Positions 21,763-25,907 of a stretch of 25,907 nucleotides of DNA are shown in pieces. The position numbers and the translations under genes are program-made. Below the pieces are notes generated by a model that did not search any database, was not told the DNA's origin, and was given only the letters and a program-made list of their open reading frames with translations. Numbering within the stretch: the first letter of the stretch is position 1; each line of letters starts with the position of its first letter. Origin of the DNA: an uncultured Oscillospiraceae bacterium (lineage in GTDB: Bacteria > Bacillota > Clostridia > Oscillospirales > Acutalibacteraceae); contig CAJUNQ010000078.1 of the NCBI GenBank assembly GCA_910587835.1, forward strand, positions 1 to 25,907. Reading direction: 5' to 3'.

Positions 21763-23139
21763 ATGCAGAGGCTGAATCAGGAAAGCCCCCAGAGCACCAC
21801 CATCCAGGAGCTGTGCGCCGAGTACCGGAGCAACAACGCCATTACCCGGGAGCAGTTTGAACGCCACGACGTGAAACGGGGCCTGCGCAATGCCGACGGC
21901 ACCGGCGTGATGGCCGGACTGACCCATGTGTGCAATGTCCACGGCTACCTCATCGACGACGGAGACAAGGTTCCGGACCAGGGCAGGCTCACCTACCGGG
22001 GGATTCCGGTGACGGATATTGTGGAGGGCTGCCGGGCCGAGGGCAGGTTCGGGTTTGAGGAGGCGGCCTGGCTGCTCATCTTCGGCAAGCTGCCGGACCA
22101 GCGTCAGTATAAGCGCATGTGCGGCCTGCTCTACGACAACCGGGAGCTGCCGGAGTATTTCCCTGAGGATATGATCATCAAGGCCCCCTCCCGGGATATT
22201 ATGAACAAGCTGGCCCGGTCGGTGCTGGCGCTGTACTCGTATGACGACGACCCGGAGGACCCTTCGCTGGAAAACAACATGCGCCAGGCCATCTCTCTCA
22301 TTGCCCGGATGCCCTCTATCATGTCTTACGCCTATCAGGTCAAACGCCGGCATTTTGACCGGGAGAGCATGTTCTTTCACCCCTACGAGCCCGGCCACTG
22401 CACTGCCGAGGCCATTCTCAACGCCCTGCGCCCGGACCGGCGGTTTACCCGGCAGGAGGCGGAGCTGCTGGACCTGTGCATGGTGCTTCACGCCGAGCAC
22501 GGGGGCGGCAACAACTCTACCTTCACCACCCGGGTGCTCACCTCGGCGGGAACGGACATCTACTCGGCCATTGCCGCGGCGGTGGGCTCGCTGAAGGGCG
22601 TGCGCCACGGGGGAGCCAACCACCGGGTGCGGCGGATGATGGAGGACCTGATGGCTAACGTGGGGGACTGGGCTGACCAGGAGGAGGTGGAGAAGTATCT
22701 GGAAAAAATTCTGCGGAGAGAGGCCGGGGACGGCAGCGGGCTGATTTACGGCATGGGCCACGCCGTCTACACCATGTCGGACCCCCGGGCGGTGATTTTG
22801 AAGGCGCAGGCCAAAAAGCTGGCGGAGGAGAAGGGCTGCGGCAAAAAGCTGGCCCTGTATGAGCTGGTTGAGAGGCTGTCGCCCCAGGCGTTTTTGCGGG
22901 TGACCGGGAAGGAGAAGGTGATCAGCGCCAACGTGGACTTTTACTCGGGACTGGTGTACGAGATGCTGGGGATTCCGGAGGAGCTGTTTACGCCCATGTT
23001 CGCGGTGTCGCGGATTGCGGGATGGTGCGCCCACCGGATTGAGGAGCTGACCACAGGCGGGCGGATTATGCGGCCAGCGTACCGGGCCCTGCCGGTAAAA
23101 CAGGCCTATGTGCCCCTGAGCCAGCGGGCGCAGGGCTGA
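21763..23139 (+). CDS. gltA: Citrate synthase
   Basis: 458 residues. It condenses acetyl-CoA and oxaloacetate to citrate. The catalytic residues can be placed: LHAEHGGGNNST (His243/His246), VRHGGAN (His282), and NVDFYSG (Asp392). GMGHAVYTMSDPRA near residue 330 carries the conserved substrate-site Arg. The long N-terminal part (RLTYRGIPVTDIVEG, FEEAAWLLIFGKLP) is of the clostridial/Bacteroides type, and the length exceeds the usual 370-430. AAAGGA precedes the ATG. In an anaerobe it likely serves glutamate synthesis through a partial TCA pathway, which fits the fumarase sequence at 17528-18055; that link is an inference. Confidence 0.96.
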   Translation: MQRLNQESPQSTTIQELCAEYRSNNAITREQFERHDVKRGLRNADGTGVMAGLTHVCNVHGYLIDDGDKVPDQGRLTYRGIPVTDIVEGCRAEGRFGFEEAAWLLIFGKLPDQRQYKRMCGLLYDNRELPEYFPEDMIIKAPSRDIMNKLARSVLALYSYDDDPEDPSLENNMRQAISLIARMPSIMSYAYQVKRRHFDRESMFFHPYEPGHCTAEAILNALRPDRRFTRQEAELLDLCMVLHAEHGGGNNSTFTTRVLTSAGTDIYSAIAAAVGSLKGVRHGGANHRVRRMMEDLMANVGDWADQEEVEKYLEKILRREAGDGSGLIYGMGHAVYTMSDPRAVILKAQAKKLAEEKGCGKKLALYELVERLSPQAFLRVTGKEKVISANVDFYSGLVYEMLGIPEELFTPMFAVSRIAGWCAHRIEELTTGGRIMRPAYRALPVKQAYVPLSQRAQG

Positions 23140-23170
23140 GGCACCCCTTGTCCCCGCATATAAATTGCTA

Positions 23171-23199
23171 TTGGAAAAGCCGCCGGAATATGCTATAAT
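23171..23199 (+). promoter_or_regulatory. Promoter of the membrane-protein gene
   Basis: TTGGAA (23171-23176) and a perfect TATAAT (23194-23199) are 17 bp apart, with TG at 23191-23192 making an extended -10. It drives the set 23255-25303. Confidence 0.85.
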
Positions 23200-23254
23200 G
23201 TTCTCAGGATATTTTGGGGGCAAAACGGTTCCCCGGAGAAACGAGGTTAGAATC

Positions 23255-24148
23255 ATGAAGAATTCCCATCGTCTGACAGCAGTCAACGGCGTCAAGCTCA
23301 TCTGTGTGGGGACCGCGGCGGCTATTGCTCTGCGGTCGCTGCTGATGCTGTTCTTTTTTGACTTTGACACCGGCTTTTATACCGACGGCGGCTGGACGGC
23401 CTGGCTGAGCCTTTTGCTCCCTGCTGCGGCCGTGGCCGCCGCCGCCGCGCTGTGCCGCCGGGACCAGGAGAGCCTGGGCCCCTGGCAAAGCCTGCGCAGG
23501 CCTGTGCTGGGCGCCCTGGCCGCGCTCTCGGGGGCGCTGCTGGTAACCAGCGCTTTGGTAATGGCCGTGGACTTCAGAGCCTACCTGGATACCGGGGCCT
23601 CTCAGTTCGAGTCTGTGCGCCAGGGGGCCAACCATGTGCTGTATATAGCGGCCAGCCTTTTGTTCGGGGCAGTGCAGCTGGCAGGGGCCGCGGGCCTGGT
23701 AAGCGGGCGGGACCTGTTTGTGAAAGCCCCCCTGCTGTATGTGCCGGCTGTGCTGTGGGGCGTGGCAAACCTGGTGATGGTGTATGTGTTCTACGCCAAG
23801 TTCTCCTCGCCGGTAGAGAATGTGTTCTCTATGGTGGGGGCGGCGGCGCTGCTGCTGGCCCTGCTGTATCTGTGCCGGCTGTTTGCCGGGGCGGGCCCCC
23901 AGGGGGCGGGCCTGCGGCTGCTGATGACCGGAGGCCCGGCGGTGATGCTGGCAGTGGGCAGTCAGACCGTGGACCTGGCCATGCGGCTCTCGGGCAAGAC
24001 CTATGCCGGAGAGCTGCCCTCCTGCTGCCAGCTGAGCGTGCTGGGGGTGGGGCTGTTTGTGCTGGCCGCCATGGTCTCTTATGTGGGGCATGGCCAAGAA
24101 GAGGAGGCCCCCCGGCAGGACCCGGCGGAGGGGGAGCATGAGGCATAA
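23255..24148 (+). CDS. Polytopic membrane protein, function unknown
   Basis: 297 residues with about eight hydrophobic segments. They include IALRSLLMLFFFDF near 25, AWLSLLLPAAAVAAAAAL near 50, VLGALAALSGALLVTSALVMA near 85, VLYIAASLLFGAVQLAGAA near 128, APLLYVPAVLWGVANLVMVY near 158, MVGAAALLLALLYLC near 190, and LGVGLFVLAAMVSYVG near 262. The C-terminus is short and acidic. No catalytic motif or known family was recognised. The short GAGG before ATG 23255 is the best ribosome site; the frame is open for 30 codons upstream, but the promoter lies inside that part. The stop overlaps the next gene by 11 bp. Confidence 0.8.
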   Translation: MKNSHRLTAVNGVKLICVGTAAAIALRSLLMLFFFDFDTGFYTDGGWTAWLSLLLPAAAVAAAAALCRRDQESLGPWQSLRRPVLGALAALSGALLVTSALVMAVDFRAYLDTGASQFESVRQGANHVLYIAASLLFGAVQLAGAAGLVSGRDLFVKAPLLYVPAVLWGVANLVMVYVFYAKFSSPVENVFSMVGAAALLLALLYLCRLFAGAGPQGAGLRLLMTGGPAVMLAVGSQTVDLAMRLSGKTYAGELPSCCQLSVLGVGLFVLAAMVSYVGHGQEEEAPRQDPAEGEHEA

Positions 24149-24731
24149 GGGGACGGTCCGGCTGGAAACCGGGCGGCTGGCGCTGCGGCGGTTTGTGCCG
24201 GAGGACATGGAGAGCTTTTACCGCCACTGCCTCAGCGACTGGCAGGTGTGGCGCTGGACCAGCTACCCGAAAATGGATTCCCTCCAAGACGTGCAGGAGA
24301 AGGGCGGGCTGTTCACCCCCCCATGGTTTGAGGCCTACGCCCAGCCCCAACGGTACAGCTGGGCCATTGCCGAAAGGTCCGAGGGAGGCTTGGGGGGCCC
24401 TGCCATTGGCCGGGTGTTTGGTATGCACCCTGACGGCAGAACGGAAGACATCGAGCTGGCCTATGAGCTGGGCCGGGCCTTTTGGGGCCGGGGCTATATG
24501 ACCGAGGCGGTGGCGGAGGTCCTCCGCTTCTTTTTTGAGGAAGTGGGCTTCTACCGGGTCCACTGCTATCACGCACAGGGCAACCCGGCCTCGGGCAGAG
24601 TCATGGAAAAATGCGGGATGCGCCAGGAGGGCGTTATGCGGATGGCCTGCGTGTGCAACGGGGGCCGCTACAGTCAGGTGAACTACGCCCTGCTGCGGGA
24701 GGAATATGAGAAAGAGAGGGAGCGAAGATGA
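24138..24731 (+). CDS. RimJ/RimL-type GNAT acetyltransferase
   Basis: 197 residues. The beginning TVRLETGRLALRRFVPEDMESFYRHCLSD is split by the typical ETxRLxLRxxxxxD opening of RimJ/RimL-like N-acetyltransferases. The acetyl-CoA loop is FWGRGYMTEAV (about residues 115-125), and NPASGRVMEKCGM follows near 153. Such enzymes acetylate protein N-termini, amino acids or antibiotics; the target is not readable. GGAGGGGGAGC before ATG 24138 supports the start, which lies inside the end of the preceding gene, so translation is coupled. It shares ATGA with the following gene. Confidence 0.9.
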   Translation: MRHKGTVRLETGRLALRRFVPEDMESFYRHCLSDWQVWRWTSYPKMDSLQDVQEKGGLFTPPWFEAYAQPQRYSWAIAERSEGGLGGPAIGRVFGMHPDGRTEDIELAYELGRAFWGRGYMTEAVAEVLRFFFEEVGFYRVHCYHAQGNPASGRVMEKCGMRQEGVMRMACVCNGGRYSQVNYALLREEYEKERERR

Positions 24732-25303
24732 ACGACCTGTATCACGGCTCGGCGGCGAAGGGCATTCGGACGCTGGAAGCCGGGTCTCTTTTGCACGGGA
24801 CCCAGCAGCGGGTGGTCTATCTCACAGACAGCCTGGCCTATGCCCTGTTTTATCTCTGGGACGAGGCCCATGTGGGCTGGCCCCAGAAGCATGTCACCGC
24901 CTGGGTGGAGGCGGGGCTGGCCCAGTATGAGGAGCAGTTTGCGGGCCAGCTGGAGGCCTTTTACCGGGGGGCCTCCGGCTGGCTGTACCGGGTGGAGCCC
25001 GGGCCCCTTGCCCGGCCGGTAGAGGGCCGGGAGGGGATGTTCTATGTGCCTGAGGGCACGGCGGTGGCTGAGGCCCGGTTCATCCCCGATGTGTATGAGG
25101 CCCTGGCGGAGCAGGAGCGTCTGGGCAGGCTGAAGGTCTGGCGGTTTGCCCAGCGGACCCCACAGGAGCGGGAGGAGCTGACCGGGCGGGTTGCCCGGCA
25201 TCTGGCCGCCAACGGCCTGTTTGAGGGCCGGCAGGAGGCGGGCTTCTTCCAGCGGTATTTTCCTGAGGCTTGGGAGCAGGCGCTCCGGCTGGACCGGCCG
25301 TGA
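24728..25303 (+). CDS. Conserved-looking protein with YHGS and VYLTDS motifs, not identified
   Basis: 191 residues, soluble. It opens with DLYHGSAAKGIRTLEAGS, followed by VVYLTDSLAYALFYLWDE. A YHGS strand followed by a Y-x-T/S-D-x strand and an A-x-FY helix is reminiscent of the start of ADP-ribosyltransferase (ART/PARP-like) folds. That is a resemblance only; the third motif of that fold is not clear. The middle holds GWLYRVEPG and GMFYVPEGTAVAEARFIPDVYEAL, and the C-terminus is charged helix. The ATG overlaps the previous stop (ATGA), so it is coupled to the GNAT gene. No terminator is evident after it, and 25304-25477 contains nothing recognisable. Confidence 0.75.
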   Translation: MNDLYHGSAAKGIRTLEAGSLLHGTQQRVVYLTDSLAYALFYLWDEAHVGWPQKHVTAWVEAGLAQYEEQFAGQLEAFYRGASGWLYRVEPGPLARPVEGREGMFYVPEGTAVAEARFIPDVYEALAEQERLGRLKVWRFAQRTPQEREELTGRVARHLAANGLFEGRQEAGFFQRYFPEAWEQALRLDRP

Positions 25304-25477
25304 AAAGGAGGGGCTGCTTCTCCGGCGCGGCCCATGCCCCGGCGAAGACCTTCCGCAACGCCGCCATATTCCGGCAAAGAACAGGGGGCGGCGGAGGGCC
25401 GGGAGGAGGCTGCGCCCCTTGGGCAAATCAAACAGAATCGTTCCGGCATTTTTTCGGCACAATTTGGTGGCAAAGAC

Positions 25478-25506
25478 TTGTAATTCTGGAAGAAATGTAT
25501 TAAAAT
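25478..25506 (+). promoter_or_regulatory. Promoter of the GAPDH gene
   Basis: TTGTAA (25478-25483) and TAAAAT (25501-25506) are separated by 17 bp, in an AT-rich stretch. The leader would be about 37 nt, with AGGAGGT at 25536-25542. Confidence 0.8.
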
Positions 25507-25549
25507 AGGGGTAGTTCAGAACCCCATCAATTCTTAGGAGGTAATTCCA

Positions 25550-25907
25550 ATGTCTGTAAAAGTCGCGATCAATGGTTTTGGCCGCATTGGCCGTCTGGCC
25601 TTCCGCCAGATGTTCGGCGCTGAGGGCTATGAGGTGGTCGCCATCAACGACCTGACCAGCCCCAAGATGCTGGCTCATCTGCTGAAGTATGACTCCGCTC
25701 AGGGCCGCTACGCTCTGTGCGACAAGGTGGAGGCCGGCGAGGACTCCATCACTGTGGACGGCAAGACCATTAAGATTTATGCCGAGAAGAACGCAGCCGA
25801 CCTGCCCTGGGGCGAGATCGGTGTTGACGTTGTGCTGGAGTGCACCGGCTTCTACTGCTCTAAGGAGAAGAGCCAGGCTCACATCGACGCGGGCGCCAAG
25901 AAGGTTG
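25550..25907 (+). CDS. gap: Glyceraldehyde-3-phosphate dehydrogenase, N-terminal part
   Basis: The gene runs off the window end; 119 codons are present. MSVKVAINGFGRIGRLAFRQ is the NAD-binding Rossmann start. AINDLTSPKMLAHLLKYDSAQGRY and VVLECTGFYCSKEKSQAHIDAGAKKV follow in the expected order. The catalytic SCTTN region lies beyond the end. It is the NAD-dependent glycolytic enzyme. AGGAGGT sits eight bases before the ATG. Codon use is less extreme in GC than its neighbours (more GCT, CAT, AAG), as expected for a highly expressed gene. Confidence 0.95.
   Translation, partial: MSVKVAINGFGRIGRLAFRQMFGAEGYEVVAINDLTSPKMLAHLLKYDSAQGRYALCDKVEAGEDSITVDGKTIKIYAEKNAADLPWGEIGVDVVLECTGFYCSKEKSQAHIDAGAKKV

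Overview
The window looks like chromosomal DNA of a GC-rich, low-GC-lineage (Firmicutes) anaerobe, most probably a spore-former of the Oscillospiraceae/Clostridia. The reasons are the gene order mraZ-rsmH-ftsL-PASTA transpeptidase-mraY-ftsW-murG-murA-ftsQ-ftsZ, AAGGAGG-type ribosome sites before nearly every gene, TTGACA/TATAAT promoters, a SpoIID-domain protein, and two-subunit-type (class I) fumarase sequence. Genus cannot be fixed from sequence reading alone.

Layout. 1-292: a hairpin array with no gene. 314-793: a small coiled-coil protein ending in a clear terminator. 1072-16538: a division and cell-wall (dcw) cluster, all on the plus strand, starting from a promoter followed by 10-bp-spaced MraZ-type operator repeats. 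Order: mraZ, rsmH, ftsL-like, PASTA penicillin-binding protein, mraY, ftsW, murG, a GNAT acetyltransferase, murA, ftsQ/divIB, ftsZ. The ligase genes murC, murD, murE and murF, and ftsA and murB, are absent from the cluster. Where murE/murF and murD usually sit in clostridial clusters there are gene-free gaps. Four of the gaps in the cluster have nearly equal lengths (589, 593, 595 and 597 bp) and a fifth, before ftsZ, is 652 bp. Most are filled by tandem duplications, nested inverted repeats or short triloop hairpins.

16561-19258: after ftsZ come a glyoxalase/VOC protein, an unusual in-frame fusion of a GNAT acetyltransferase to the beta domain of class I fumarase, and a cation-diffusion exporter whose metal-site residues suggest Mn2+. 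19239-19915: a minus-strand SLOG/DUF2493 gene broken by one in-frame amber codon, facing a divergent ribbon-helix-helix regulator, with a perfect 10-bp dyad at the start of the broken gene's transcript. 19923-20996: a minus-strand SpoIID-domain protein. 20997-21762: a gene-free divergent region with hairpins and a degenerate three-copy tandem repeat. 21763-25303: citrate synthase under a near-consensus promoter, then a membrane protein, a second GNAT acetyltransferase and an unrecognised protein in an overlapping set. 25550-end: the start of glyceraldehyde-3-phosphate dehydrogenase with its own promoter.

The core genes work together: MraY and MurG make lipid II, MurA opens the precursor pathway, FtsW polymerises glycan with the PASTA transpeptidase, and FtsL/FtsQ/FtsZ form the divisome. 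The less ordinary content is the repeat- and hairpin-filled gaps, the fumarase fusion, and the broken SLOG gene with its regulator.
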